A stretch of 53,556 nucleotides of DNA from a bacterium (GTDB lineage: Bacteria > Electryoneota > B3-LCP): positions 1 to 53,556 of the forward strand of contig JAPKYS010000039.1 in NCBI GenBank assembly GCA_026394195.1, written 5' to 3'. The notes under the pieces are model-generated. The model saw nothing but the letters and a program-made list of their open reading frames with translations. It was not told where the DNA came from and ran no database searches. Within the stretch, counting starts at the first letter, position 1; every line of letters begins with the position of its first letter. The translations under genes were made by a program, and so were the position numbers. This document shows positions 33,188 to 41,154 of this stretch, one piece after another.

Positions 33188-33214
33188 GGGGCGCACCATG
33201 CGCCCCATTTTTTT
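33188..33214 (+). terminator. Palindromic element acting as terminator (GGGGCGCA-CCA-TGCGCCCC)
   Basis: An 8-bp GC-rich stem followed by ATTTTTTTT, downstream of the propeller gene. Confidence 0.8.
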
Positions 33215-33316
33215 CCTATTTGAATTTGGCATTTTGCATTTTACGCTTTGAAATTGCAGTTAAAATGGCTATATTCACTCAAGAAACAAACCACGATAAA
33301 TCCACAAGGATACCGG

Positions 33317-35044
33317 ATGATCTTCAGCGCTTCACCTTCTGCTGCAAAAAGTGCCCGTTCCCCCTTTCCCCGGTGCTTCTGGATCGCCAACACCATGGAG
33401 ATCTTCGAGCGCATGGCCTGGTACGGCTTTTTCACCGTATCCTCGCTCTACATCACCGGATCGGTGGCGGATGGCTGCCTGGGCTTCACCTCCGAACAGC
33501 GCGGCACACTGCAGGGCATCATCACCTTCATCCTCTACCTCCTGCCCGTGCTCTTTGGCGCTCTGGCAGACCGGTTCGGCTTCAAAAAGACCTTTTTCGC
33601 CTCCTATGCCATCATGGTGCCTGCCTATTACCTGTTGGGGCAGTTCACCTCCTACACGGCGTTCTTCTTTGCCTTCCTGATGGTGGCGGTCGGAGCTGCC
33701 ATGTTCAAACCGGTGGTGACCGGGACGGTCGCTAAAGCCACCGACGACACCAATAGCCATTTCGGCTTCGGCATCTTTTACATGATGGTCAACATTGGCG
33801 GGTTGCTGGGACCGGTTTGTGCGGGGATTTTACGCGGCTGGTCGTGGAAGTACATTTTTCTCGCTTCAGCCGGTTGGATCGCCATCAACTTCTTCTGGCT
33901 CTCTGTTTTCTACAAGGAACCAACCAGCGAAGCTACGTCCAAGGCGAAGCGCACCGTCAAAAAAGTGCTGTCCGATATCGTCGAAGTGCTGGGCAACCTG
34001 CGCTTCTTCATCACCGTCTTCGCGACCTTGATCATCCTGATGATCGCCAGCAAGGGGTGGCTCTCCTGGGGAACCACTTCCCTGATCGTGGCGCTCTGGA
34101 TCCTCGCCAATCTGTTAGTAGACCTGCCGCTGCGCAAAGCTGGAGGAAAAGCTTTCATGCCGCCCATGAAGGTCGGCAATTGGAGATTCGCCCTCTATCT
34201 GTTGATATTATCCGGTTTCTGGACGTCCTTCAACCAGATCTTCATGACCATGCCGGAATATATCCGTGATTTCGTCAATACCGGCGACATGCTGCACAGC
34301 CTGGGAGGGTTCTTCGCCTTTATTTCTCCGATCAAAATCGAGCATATCGTGCGGGTGCTGGGGGAAACCCTTCCTCAGGTGGGGTCGCTCCTGTCGTCGG
34401 ATCAATTGCGCAACCTGACCGAAGCGCTGCTGTCGGCGCGCATCCGTCTGGCTCCGGAACAGCTCCAGGCTTTAATCCAACAATTTACCGTCGTCGGGCA
34501 GGCGGTTTCGCCGCAACAATTGTCATCCATTGCCGAACAAGCCATCAAACTAGGCCACCAGGTCAATCCCGAATATCTGATTAAGTTCGACGCCGCCTCG
34601 ATTGTCTGTTTCCAACTGCTGGTCTCCTTCATCATCGCCAAATGGAAGCCGTTTTCAGCCATGATAGGCGGCATCATAATGGCATCCATCGGTTTAGCTA
34701 TGGCTGCCTTTATGCACGACGGCTGGCCCGTCGTCACTGCCATCGTCTTCTTCGCATTCGGTGAAATGATGGCCTCCCCCAAGAGTCAGGAATACATCAG
34801 CCGCATCGCTCCGCCGGATAAAAAAGCCATGTACATGGGCTATTACTTCTGGGCGGTGGCGCTGGGCAACCTCTTCGGAGGGTTGCTCTCGGGGCAGCTT
34901 TACGGCTGGCTGGCTCGCGACCTGCAGCGCCCCGACCTGATGTGGTTTGTCTTCGGCGGCTTAAGCCTGGTCACTGCCCTTGCCTTGATCGCATACGACC
35001 GCCTGGTGGTGAGGAAAATGGGGGAGGGCGTGGAGATGGTGTAA
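33317..35044 (+). CDS. POT/PTR family peptide transporter (MFS)
   Basis: 575 residues. The ATG at 33317 (AAGGA upstream) was preferred to a longer frame from 33248 without a ribosome site. The family motif is seen in GALADRFGFKKTFFASYAIM and FKPVVTGTVAKATDD, with NTMEIFERMAWYGFF near the N-terminus (E-x-x-E-R proton-coupling motif, here EIFERMAWYG). Members import di- and tripeptides with protons. Between transmembrane halves there is an unusual loop of about 110 residues (EHIVRVLGETLPQV...SPQQLSSIAEQAIKLGHQV), likely cytoplasmic. Confidence 0.9.
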   Translation: MIFSASPSAAKSARSPFPRCFWIANTMEIFERMAWYGFFTVSSLYITGSVADGCLGFTSEQRGTLQGIITFILYLLPVLFGALADRFGFKKTFFASYAIMVPAYYLLGQFTSYTAFFFAFLMVAVGAAMFKPVVTGTVAKATDDTNSHFGFGIFYMMVNIGGLLGPVCAGILRGWSWKYIFLASAGWIAINFFWLSVFYKEPTSEATSKAKRTVKKVLSDIVEVLGNLRFFITVFATLIILMIASKGWLSWGTTSLIVALWILANLLVDLPLRKAGGKAFMPPMKVGNWRFALYLLILSGFWTSFNQIFMTMPEYIRDFVNTGDMLHSLGGFFAFISPIKIEHIVRVLGETLPQVGSLLSSDQLRNLTEALLSARIRLAPEQLQALIQQFTVVGQAVSPQQLSSIAEQAIKLGHQVNPEYLIKFDAASIVCFQLLVSFIIAKWKPFSAMIGGIIMASIGLAMAAFMHDGWPVVTAIVFFAFGEMMASPKSQEYISRIAPPDKKAMYMGYYFWAVALGNLFGGLLSGQLYGWLARDLQRPDLMWFVFGGLSLVTALALIAYDRLVVRKMGEGVEMV

Positions 35045-35291
35045 TCAGAGTTATGAGTGATGAATGATGAGTTATGAATATAAAAAACAAGGAGTCAGGA
35101 GACAGAATAAGAGGCTCCCGTGTCACTCCGGCGAAAGCCGGAGTCCAGGGGGAACGAGCGGTCATTCCTGCAAGTCCCATGGGGACGCGTCGGGAATCAC
35201 CTGCTTTCGGGAACAAAGGCCGGGAATACACACTCTTGAACCCTGTCCTACGGCGGGAAGATGAGGAAAATATTAATTCTAGGAGGATAAT

Positions 35292-36260
35292 ATGCCAGAT
35301 TCAATCATTGGAATGCTCGTTGAAGAGCTACGTGGTCGTATAAATGCATTTCCATGTAAACATCGCCTACTTCGGGATAATAAGGTATGGTACAGGTTAG
35401 TCAGTGCATTGGATGCCTTGCAAGATTCTGACGAAGCTATAGAATTTGTTTTCGCAGAATCGGGGCTTCCTAAAGGTGGCAATCTCGGCCAGTTCATTTT
35501 AACAGTCCACGGATTATTCCAGACATTGATTATTCAACAAGATGCTATTGGCTCACTATCTCTAGCACTGAGTTCTGGGGGAGTAAAATTATTTAATGTT
35601 CACAAAAATTCGTTATTACGTGAGATACGAAAATTCCGGAATGAAATATCTGGACATCCGTCAGAGCAAATAACTGACAAAAAAAATCCAGGGAAAGTTA
35701 ATTTTTATCAATTGTCCTTTGATGATTTTTCCAGATGGAACATAAAATATGGTGGCTTCGAGGAGAATCAAGAGCGAGTCTGGAAAGTATTTGATTTCTA
35801 TTCTTATTGCACAAACCAGCGAGAAATAATCATAGAAGGGCTAAGAACCATGGTTACTGAATTGGATAAGTCGGAACAAGAATATAAAGATAAGTTTAAT
35901 AAGGAAAAACTAAGCGATATTCTAAAGAAAGACCATTATCCCTGGTTTGATAAACTTGAATGTGATTTAGATCGGGAAGTTCAAGATAGGAATTATCAAG
36001 GGAAATTGGTGCTAGAGAGTGTTCAAAATAAAATCGAGCTTCTCGGCCGGAAATTAGAAGAAAGAAATTTGCCGCTTGACGTATTCAATCAATACAAAGA
36101 GAAAATTCAATATGCTAGCGAAAGAATATTGAGAATTTTCTCTTTCAAAGTACTAGGTAAAAGAACATTAGAATTGGAAATCTACCGCTTTTATCTTGTA
36201 AAAAAATGGGAAGAACTCGTGGAATGGACAAAAGGTATTGACGACTATTATGATTCGTGA
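35292..36260 (+). CDS. Unknown protein with HEPN-like RX5H motif
   Basis: 322 residues with AGGAGG 7 bp upstream. No confident family. It is AT-rich, helical and charged. LLREIRKFRNEISGHPSEQ (Arg116-N-E-I-S-G-His122) fits the RX4-6H nuclease motif of HEPN domains, where RNxxxGH is a frequent form. The second half is a likely coiled coil (residues 180-300, rich in E and K). HEPN proteins of this size occur in abortive-infection systems. No partner gene is evident; the next gene encodes an unrelated exported protein. Functional assignment is inference only. Confidence 0.6.
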   Translation: MPDSIIGMLVEELRGRINAFPCKHRLLRDNKVWYRLVSALDALQDSDEAIEFVFAESGLPKGGNLGQFILTVHGLFQTLIIQQDAIGSLSLALSSGGVKLFNVHKNSLLREIRKFRNEISGHPSEQITDKKNPGKVNFYQLSFDDFSRWNIKYGGFEENQERVWKVFDFYSYCTNQREIIIEGLRTMVTELDKSEQEYKDKFNKEKLSDILKKDHYPWFDKLECDLDREVQDRNYQGKLVLESVQNKIELLGRKLEERNLPLDVFNQYKEKIQYASERILRIFSFKVLGKRTLELEIYRFYLVKKWEELVEWTKGIDDYYDS

Positions 36261-36386
36261 AAGAACTCAGTCTTTTTCTGGGCGTTCATGGAATGATCCA
36301 TGCCACTACAGCAAAGTTGGGGAAAGTAACGCAGAGACACTTGATGGAAATTAATGACAAATCCAATAATATAAAAAGGTTCAAAA

Positions 36387-36824
36387 ATGAAGGTAAAAAT
36401 GCTTTCAATTCAGCTAATTGCGGTTGTTTTACTCATGGGCGAGGCTTCAATTTCTTGCCTTCAAGCGGAAGAAATCCCAATAGAAAAACGCGTAGCTGTC
36501 CTTGAGTCTAAGGTCTTATACCTGGAGCAACAGATTAACGATTTAAAAGCACAAATAGGAAATATGGCTGAGCGCAAAACTTCCCCCAATAATCCTACTC
36601 ATAGAGGAATTTGGAAAAACCAAGCGAATTGGCGATATGAATTAAAAAAGGGCATGACTAAGCAAGAGGTGCTTGCCCTAATGGGCGAACCGGATAAGGT
36701 CGATGTGTATTCACTGATAGGTGACAAGTGGCATTACGGCTACCCAAGTGGGGGAACCATATCATTTTCTGCATCCGGATATGTTGATATGTGGTCTGAA
36801 CCCAGTCCTGATGAATTTAAATAG
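36387..36824 (+). CDS. Exported BamE/SmpA-like protein with coiled coil
   Basis: 145 residues. A signal peptide (MKVKMLSIQLIAVVLLMGEASISC...) may include a lipobox-like ISC. A short coiled coil follows (KRVAVLESKVLYLEQQINDLKAQ). The C-terminal part, YELKKGMTKQEVLALMGEPDKVDV...DKWHYGYPSGGTISFSASGYVDMW, has the BamE/OmlA fold signature (KGMTxxEVxxLMGxPD). Function is probably in envelope structure; not all such domains belong to the BAM complex. Confidence 0.75.
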   Translation: MKVKMLSIQLIAVVLLMGEASISCLQAEEIPIEKRVAVLESKVLYLEQQINDLKAQIGNMAERKTSPNNPTHRGIWKNQANWRYELKKGMTKQEVLALMGEPDKVDVYSLIGDKWHYGYPSGGTISFSASGYVDMWSEPSPDEFK

Positions 36825-36872
36825 GAAATGAACAGGTTAGCGGGAAGGTCAGAACCTCCGAATCCCATCCAC

Positions 36873-36897
36873 TTGATATTCCAATTTGGAATATCAA
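36873..36897. promoter_or_regulatory. ORF6N-associated 25-bp palindrome, site A
   Basis: A perfect 12+1+12 palindrome, TTGATATTCCAA-T-TTGGAATATCAA. It matches the in-gene site C at 22 of 25 positions and is followed by GATCACCATG, as site D2 is by GATCACAATG. Confidence 0.85.
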
Positions 36898-36991
36898 GAT
36901 CACCATGATATTCGACCTAACCGCTCTGGGCGGTCCTGTACCTCTCCTTGACCGCATTCCTGGAAATCGAGAGGTGGCAACAACATACTTT

Positions 36992-37016
36992 TTGAGGTTC
37001 CATTTTGGCACCTCAA
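36992..37016. promoter_or_regulatory. ORF6N-associated 25-bp palindrome, site B
   Basis: TTGAGGTTCCAT-T-TTGGCACCTCAA, 10 of 12 arm positions paired, 47 bp upstream of the ORF6N start codon. Confidence 0.8.
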
Positions 37017-37062
37017 CAGCAGGTAGGTCAAATTCTCCAAACCCAACACCCTTATCTTTCCC

Positions 37063-37569
37063 ATGTCCACCCTCATCCCCGTCGAGCGCGTCGAACAAAA
37101 AATCCTGCTGATCCGCAATCAGAAGGTCATGCTGGATCATGATCTGGCGGATTTGTATGGCGTCACAACCAGCAACCTGAATAAAGCCGTCTCCCGAAAT
37201 ATCAGTCGCTTTCCTGAGGACTTCATGTTCACCTTGTCACGGCAGGAATTCGACAACTTGAAGTTCCAATTCGGAATATCAAGTTGGGGTGGTACTCGCA
37301 AGTTACCTCGTGCTTTCACCGAACAGGGCGTCGCTATGCTCTCCAGCGTTTTAAGGTCCGAACGCGCCATACAGGTGAACGTCGCTATCATGCGAGCCTT
37401 TGTGAAGCTGCGGGAGATTCTCTCTACCCACAAAGATCTCGCCCGCAAACTCGATGACATGGAGCAGAAATACGACGCTCAATTCAAGGTCGTCTTTGAC
37501 GCCATCCGTGAACTGATGAAATCCCCGGAACCGAAACGAAAGAAGATCGGGTTCAAAGTAACAGATTAG
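37063..37569 (+). CDS. ORF6N domain protein (phage anti-repressor/KilA-N-related)
   Basis: 168 residues. The N-terminal ORF6N domain is clear: [52 protein letters not shown], then [17 protein letters not shown] and [13 protein letters not shown]. The C-terminal part is a short coiled coil with a lysine-rich tail. Family members are DNA-binding proteins of phage and bacterial accessory regions. The codons for LKFQFGIS form one of five related 25-bp inverted repeats at this locus, which suggests the protein, or its mRNA, is linked to these sites. The gene matches its neighbours in composition. Confidence 0.9.
   Translation: MSTLIPVERVEQKILLIRNQKVMLDHDLADLYGVTTSNLNKAVSRNISRFPEDFMFTLSRQEFDNLKFQFGISSWGGTRKLPRAFTEQGVAMLSSVLRSERAIQVNVAIMRAFVKLREILSTHKDLARKLDDMEQKYDAQFKVVFDAIRELMKSPEPKRKKIGFKVTD
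37258..37282. promoter_or_regulatory. ORF6N-associated palindrome inside the coding sequence, site C
   Basis: TTGAAGTTCCAA-T-TCGGAATATCAA lies within the ORF6N gene (codons for LKFQFGIS). 9 of 12 arm positions pair; 22 of 25 positions match site A. Confidence 0.8.
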
Positions 37570-37593
37570 GCAGGATGCTCCGAAATCACCATC

Positions 37594-37639
37594 TTGATCT
37601 TCCAAAATGAAACCTTAAAATCACAATTTGTGATATCAA
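37594..37639. promoter_or_regulatory. ORF6N-associated palindromes D1 and D2, downstream
   Basis: D1 (37594-37618) is a diverged copy, TTGATCTTCCAA-A-ATGAAACCTTAA. D2 (37615-37639) is TTAAAATCACAA-T-TTGTGATATCAA, with 10 of 12 positions paired. They overlap by four bases and lie between the ORF6N gene and the SatD-like gene. Confidence 0.7.
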
Positions 37640-37675
37640 GATCACAATGGTAAACAATCTAACCCGAGCCACCCT

Positions 37676-38308
37676 ATGCCCAGCGCTTTAATCTTCGACG
37701 TCAAAAGCTCCCGCCAGTTGGACGACTGGCCAGTGGTCTTTAAAAAAATCGAGCAGACCCTGAATAAAGCTAACCGCAAATTCGCTGCCGACATTTTGGT
37801 CAAATTCCAACCCACCATCGGCGATGAATTTCAGGGAGCCTTAAAATCAGCCGAAAAAGCCTACGGCGTTTACACCTTCATCAAGGCCAGCCTGCCCGCG
37901 CAAATCTACTGCGGCTTAGGTCTCGGAGAGGTAGAGATGACCGGAAAAGACACTGCCGGTCTGCGCGGCACGGCTTTTTATCGCGCGCGGGCCGCCTTGG
38001 AACATTGTAAAAAGGAAAAAGGCTTGTTGCGAATAAAATTATCTGATCCTGCCAATGCATTCAGCGACAATTTGAGCATCATTCTCCGATTAGTCGAGAC
38101 TCTGGAACTGAAATGGACTCCTCGACAGCAAGAGGTGATAAGTTTCCTGAGACTCCACAGGGAGTTGAAACAAAACTCTATCGCGCAACGCTTAAAAATC
38201 AGCGAACCTACTCTTTCAAGGATGTTGAAAAACGCGCATTGGGAGGTGATCACAACAACAGAAAAATACCTCGAAATTGTGTTGTCAAATTACGACGAAT
38301 TAAGCTAA
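37676..38308 (+). CDS. satD: SatD family protein with C-terminal HTH
   Basis: 210 residues. It matches the SatD family: ALIFDVKSSRQLDDWPVVFKKIEQTLN, TIGDEFQGALKSAEKAY, YCGLGLGEVEMTGKDTAGLRGTAFYRARAAL, then a helix-turn-helix (QNSIAQRLKISEPTLSRMLKNAHW). SatD proteins are of uncertain biochemistry (named from an acid-tolerance locus in streptococci) and are commonly paired with a small membrane protein, as here. The HTH and the operator-like TTAGC sites just downstream suggest it regulates the pair. The start ATG has no strong ribosome site. Confidence 0.8.
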   Translation: MPSALIFDVKSSRQLDDWPVVFKKIEQTLNKANRKFAADILVKFQPTIGDEFQGALKSAEKAYGVYTFIKASLPAQIYCGLGLGEVEMTGKDTAGLRGTAFYRARAALEHCKKEKGLLRIKLSDPANAFSDNLSIILRLVETLELKWTPRQQEVISFLRLHRELKQNSIAQRLKISEPTLSRMLKNAHWEVITTTEKYLEIVLSNYDELS

Positions 38309-38320
38309 TTCCTAAAAATT

Positions 38321-38366
38321 AGCCTTAATATGCTAATGAATAATAATTAGCGAATATTAGCTAATA
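38321..38366. promoter_or_regulatory. Twin TTAGC-N8-GCTAA operators between satD and its partner
   Basis: Two 18-bp inverted repeats of identical architecture at 38321-38338 and 38349-38366, 28 bp apart start to start, in an AT-rich gap. The first has spacer CTTAATAT and the second GAATATTA. A GCTAA half-site also ends the satD gene (38306-38310). Confidence 0.75.
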
Positions 38367-38382
38367 TTACGAGAGGATTGCC

Positions 38383-38724
38383 GTGAGCGTTCTCATCACC
38401 ATGCTTGCTTATGTTGCAACTCTATTCGTCTGTCACTTCCTGGTCCGAGCGGCAATGCTGAAATTTCGTCCGCCGGAATCCGGTGGTGTCCGCGGCGCCG
38501 GCGCGATTATCGGAATCCTCGAACGCGCTTTGGTGCTCACGTTCGTTCTTATCAATCAATATACTGCCATCGGGTTGGTGCTGACAGCCAAGACGATTGC
38601 CCGTTACAAAGAACTTGATGACCGCCAATTCGCAGAATACTACCTTGTCGGAACTTTGACCAGCGTACTCTGCGCGATACTGACAGGTTTAGCCGCAAAA
38701 TATTTCATCACACTCTGCCAATGA
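38383..38724 (+). CDS. Small membrane protein of the SatE/DUF3307-associated type
   Basis: 113 residues with GTG start and GAGAGG upstream. Three to four membrane segments with the conserved run GAIIGILERALVLTFVLINQYTAIGLVLTAKTIARYKELDD and RQFAEYYLVGTLTSVLCAIL. The sequence corresponds to the C-terminal half of proteins next to SatD genes. Probably expressed with satD and controlled by the twin operators. Function unknown. Confidence 0.75.
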   Translation: MSVLITMLAYVATLFVCHFLVRAAMLKFRPPESGGVRGAGAIIGILERALVLTFVLINQYTAIGLVLTAKTIARYKELDDRQFAEYYLVGTLTSVLCAILTGLAAKYFITLCQ

Positions 38725-38820
38725 ATCATCTTACCCTCGTCAACCAACATACAGAACCAATTATGCTCTGCACCAACAGCAGGCAAAATACAATTTCCGA
38801 TTGAAATAACTTAACCCACG

Positions 38821-39543
38821 ATGCAGTACGATCGCCACACCGAAGCTTACTTCGATCAACTTACTCCCGAATACTCCCCCAATCGGCTCGCCTTTGCCAT
38901 CGAATTCATTTCCCGGCAGAGCAGCCAAAATCTGAGTCTGATCGACCTCGGCTGCGGGACCGGCAACATTCTCGAACACCTCCAAAAATCGACGAAAATC
39001 CAACAGTTCTGCGGAGTGGACCTCAGCGAGAAATACCTCGAGCTGGTGCGCCAAAAGCTCGATTGCCGCACCGTGAAGGGATCTGTCCTTGATCCGGCGC
39101 TGCCTGATTTGGTCGCGGAGACATTCGACGTTGCCCTCCTCGCCGCCGTCCTGCATCACCTGGTTGGACGAACCCGTCGGCAATCCCGCCAGTTGGCCGC
39201 GGCCGCCTTGCAAAATGCTCTGCGTGTGCTGAAACCCGGAGGTTATTTGATCGTCCTGGAACCCGTATTCTATCCTAATCTGATGATGGATGTGGTATTT
39301 TATCTGAAAAAGCTGGTCACATCCGTGACGTCCCGCCGCATCGGGCTCTTCGGGTACTGGAACAACATCGGTGCGCCGGTCGTCTCATATTTTACCAATG
39401 AACGGCTCCGTCAAATGATCGAACAGACGGGCGGCTGCGAAATCGTCGAGTTCGAGTTAAGAGAGAGAAAGCTAACCCGTCTCATGCGCGCAGCTTTTAT
39501 CACTCGAAACACCGATACGACGGTGGTAATCAGGAAAAAATAG
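38821..39543 (+). CDS. Class I SAM-dependent methyltransferase
   Basis: 240 residues. Motif I is LIDLGCGTGNILEHLQ, the acidic residue of motif II is in GVDLSEKYLELV, and motif IV/V is FDVALLAAVLHHL followed by LKPGGYLIVLEPVF. The HH after AAVL suits small-molecule or quinone-type methyltransferases. The acceptor is unknown. A basic C-terminal part (SVTSRRIGLFGYWNNIG...) may touch the substrate or membrane. The ribosome site is weak, and the gene stands alone between SatE-like and rmuC. Confidence 0.88.
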   Translation: MQYDRHTEAYFDQLTPEYSPNRLAFAIEFISRQSSQNLSLIDLGCGTGNILEHLQKSTKIQQFCGVDLSEKYLELVRQKLDCRTVKGSVLDPALPDLVAETFDVALLAAVLHHLVGRTRRQSRQLAAAALQNALRVLKPGGYLIVLEPVFYPNLMMDVVFYLKKLVTSVTSRRIGLFGYWNNIGAPVVSYFTNERLRQMIEQTGGCEIVEFELRERKLTRLMRAAFITRNTDTTVVIRKK

Positions 39544-39646
39544 ATTGACATTTCCACCGGCTATACTGCGCGTTCCACCTAATTGAATGAGAAACAATTT
39601 AATCCGTGCATATGAATCACAGCGCCTAATGTACAAGGGATGACCA

Positions 39647-40876
39647 ATGCTCCTTCCTGTCCTCACCTTAATCGTCGGCTTCGCCCTGGGGTTAGCCGCA
39701 GCCTTCATCCTGAAGATAATTCAGGCGAAAAACGCTCAGCAGTTAGCCGAAGAACTCTACCGAGCCAACGAATCCCAGCGCCAGCAGCAGGTCGCCGGAG
39801 TCATCGAACAGGTCAAAGCCAGCTTCGGCAGCCTCTCCCTGGAGGCGCTCTCCAGATCCACCGAAGAATTCCTGAAGTTAGCCCGCGAGCGGTTGGCGAC
39901 CGAAACCCAGGCAGGTTCCAAAGAGCTTGAATCCAAGAAGTCGCTGATCGACCAGCAGCTGGTGAAGATGACCGGCGAACTGGACAAAGTCGGCGTCCTG
40001 ATGAAGGAGCTGGAGAGGGATCGCGTCGAAAAATTCGGGCAGTTAGACCGCCAACTGCGCGTAACCGGCGAACAAACCCAACAGCTCCTGCAGACCACCG
40101 GACAATTGAAGGAAGCTCTGGCTTCCACCAAGGTGCGCGGGCAGTGGGGCGAACGCATGGCGGAAGACGTCCTGCGCATCGCCGGTTTCGTCGAGGGCAT
40201 CAACTATCGCAAGCAGGCGACTATTTCCAGTTCCGGCACCCGACCCGACTTCACCTTCTTGCTGCCCCGCAGTCTGGTCGTCAACATGGACGTCAAATTT
40301 CCATTTGAAAACTATTTAAAATACTTAGAATGCGAAACGTCGGGTGATAAGCAGGGTGCAGAAGGATTCCGCAGGAATTTTCTCCGAGACGTAAAAAGCC
40401 GCATCAAAGAAGTCGCCGGCCGTGAATACATCAATCCTTCCGAAAACACCGTGGATTACGTGCTGCTTTTCATCCCCAACGAACAGGTCTACGCCTTTAT
40501 CCACGAACAGGACGCTTCCATCCTCGATGAGGGTCTGAAGCAGCATGTGGTCTTCTGTTCGCCCGTGACGCTGTTCGCCGTCCTCGCCGTCATCCGTCAG
40601 GCGACCGAAAACTTCAGCCTGGAGCAGACCTCGAAAGAGATCCTGTCACTATACGGGGCTTTTAAAAAGCAATGGGGTATGTTCGTCAAATCAATGGAAA
40701 AAATGGGGGAATACCTGTACCGAGCGCAGGATGAATTCACCAACCTGACCACGACCCGTCAAAAGCAACTGGAACGACCGTTGGATAAGATCGAAGAATT
40801 ACGCAGGGAAAAGGGGATTTCAGCCGCTGAACCCGAAGAACCGCCGCTGCCGCCACCGCCGCCGGAACTCATGTGA
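39647..40876 (+). CDS. rmuC: DNA recombination protein RmuC
   Basis: 409 residues. An N-terminal membrane anchor (LLPVLTLIVGFALGLAAAFIL) is followed by a long coiled coil and the RmuC core with a restriction-endonuclease-like fold: GQWGERMAEDVLRIAGFVEGINY, then RPDFTFLLPRSLVVNMDVKFPFENY (PD-(D/E)XK-type residues Asp...Asp-x-Lys), and NTVDYVLLFIPNEQVYAFI. RmuC limits inversion between short inverted repeats, which is notable in a genome full of palindromes. The tail is proline-rich. A small ORF overlaps the stop codon. Confidence 0.93.
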   Translation: MLLPVLTLIVGFALGLAAAFILKIIQAKNAQQLAEELYRANESQRQQQVAGVIEQVKASFGSLSLEALSRSTEEFLKLARERLATETQAGSKELESKKSLIDQQLVKMTGELDKVGVLMKELERDRVEKFGQLDRQLRVTGEQTQQLLQTTGQLKEALASTKVRGQWGERMAEDVLRIAGFVEGINYRKQATISSSGTRPDFTFLLPRSLVVNMDVKFPFENYLKYLECETSGDKQGAEGFRRNFLRDVKSRIKEVAGREYINPSENTVDYVLLFIPNEQVYAFIHEQDASILDEGLKQHVVFCSPVTLFAVLAVIRQATENFSLEQTSKEILSLYGAFKKQWGMFVKSMEKMGEYLYRAQDEFTNLTTTRQKQLERPLDKIEELRREKGISAAEPEEPPLPPPPPELM

Positions 40877-41007
40877 TGGCGGAAAAAAGATCGTTCACCC
40901 TTTCCGACCGCGCCGACGAAAACGCCAACATTGATTACGAGAAGTACTACCACGCTACGGTCCGAAATGCCAACCGCGTGGTGCGGGCGGTGGTGAGGGG
41001 GAGGTGA
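40876..41007 (+). CDS. Small basic protein, 43 residues, coupled to rmuC
   Basis: Its ATG overlaps the rmuC TGA by one base (TGATG). The product reads MAEKRSFTLSDRADENANID, then YEKYYHATVRNANRVVRAVV and RGR. It is charged and unlike any family I recognise, but the coupled start and normal codon composition support translation. Confidence 0.5.
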   Translation: MAEKRSFTLSDRADENANIDYEKYYHATVRNANRVVRAVVRGR

Positions 41008-41050
41008 GTATCTCGATTACTCTAAGTTATTCAATTTTCTAAGAATTTGC

Positions 41051-41079
41051 TTGACATGGACGCATTTATTTGTTTTATT
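41051..41079 (+). promoter_or_regulatory. Promoter for the dCTP deaminase/GNAT-ASCH operon
   Basis: TTGACA (41051-41056), 17-bp spacer, TTTATT (41074-41079). About 75 bp of leader precede the start codon. Confidence 0.6.
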
Positions 41080-41154
41080 TTTTTGATGCTCGGAGATGTC
41101 GCCCGTTGAACCAACAAATTGATTTTTAAATTAGTATCATCTTGGAGGATGATA

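Noticed and set aside
35110..35220. Hairpins with CCGGCGAAAGCCGG and GTCCCATGGGGAC in the gap after the POT gene
   Set aside because: They are common intergenic simple inverted repeats; no second copy in the window or position suggests a function.
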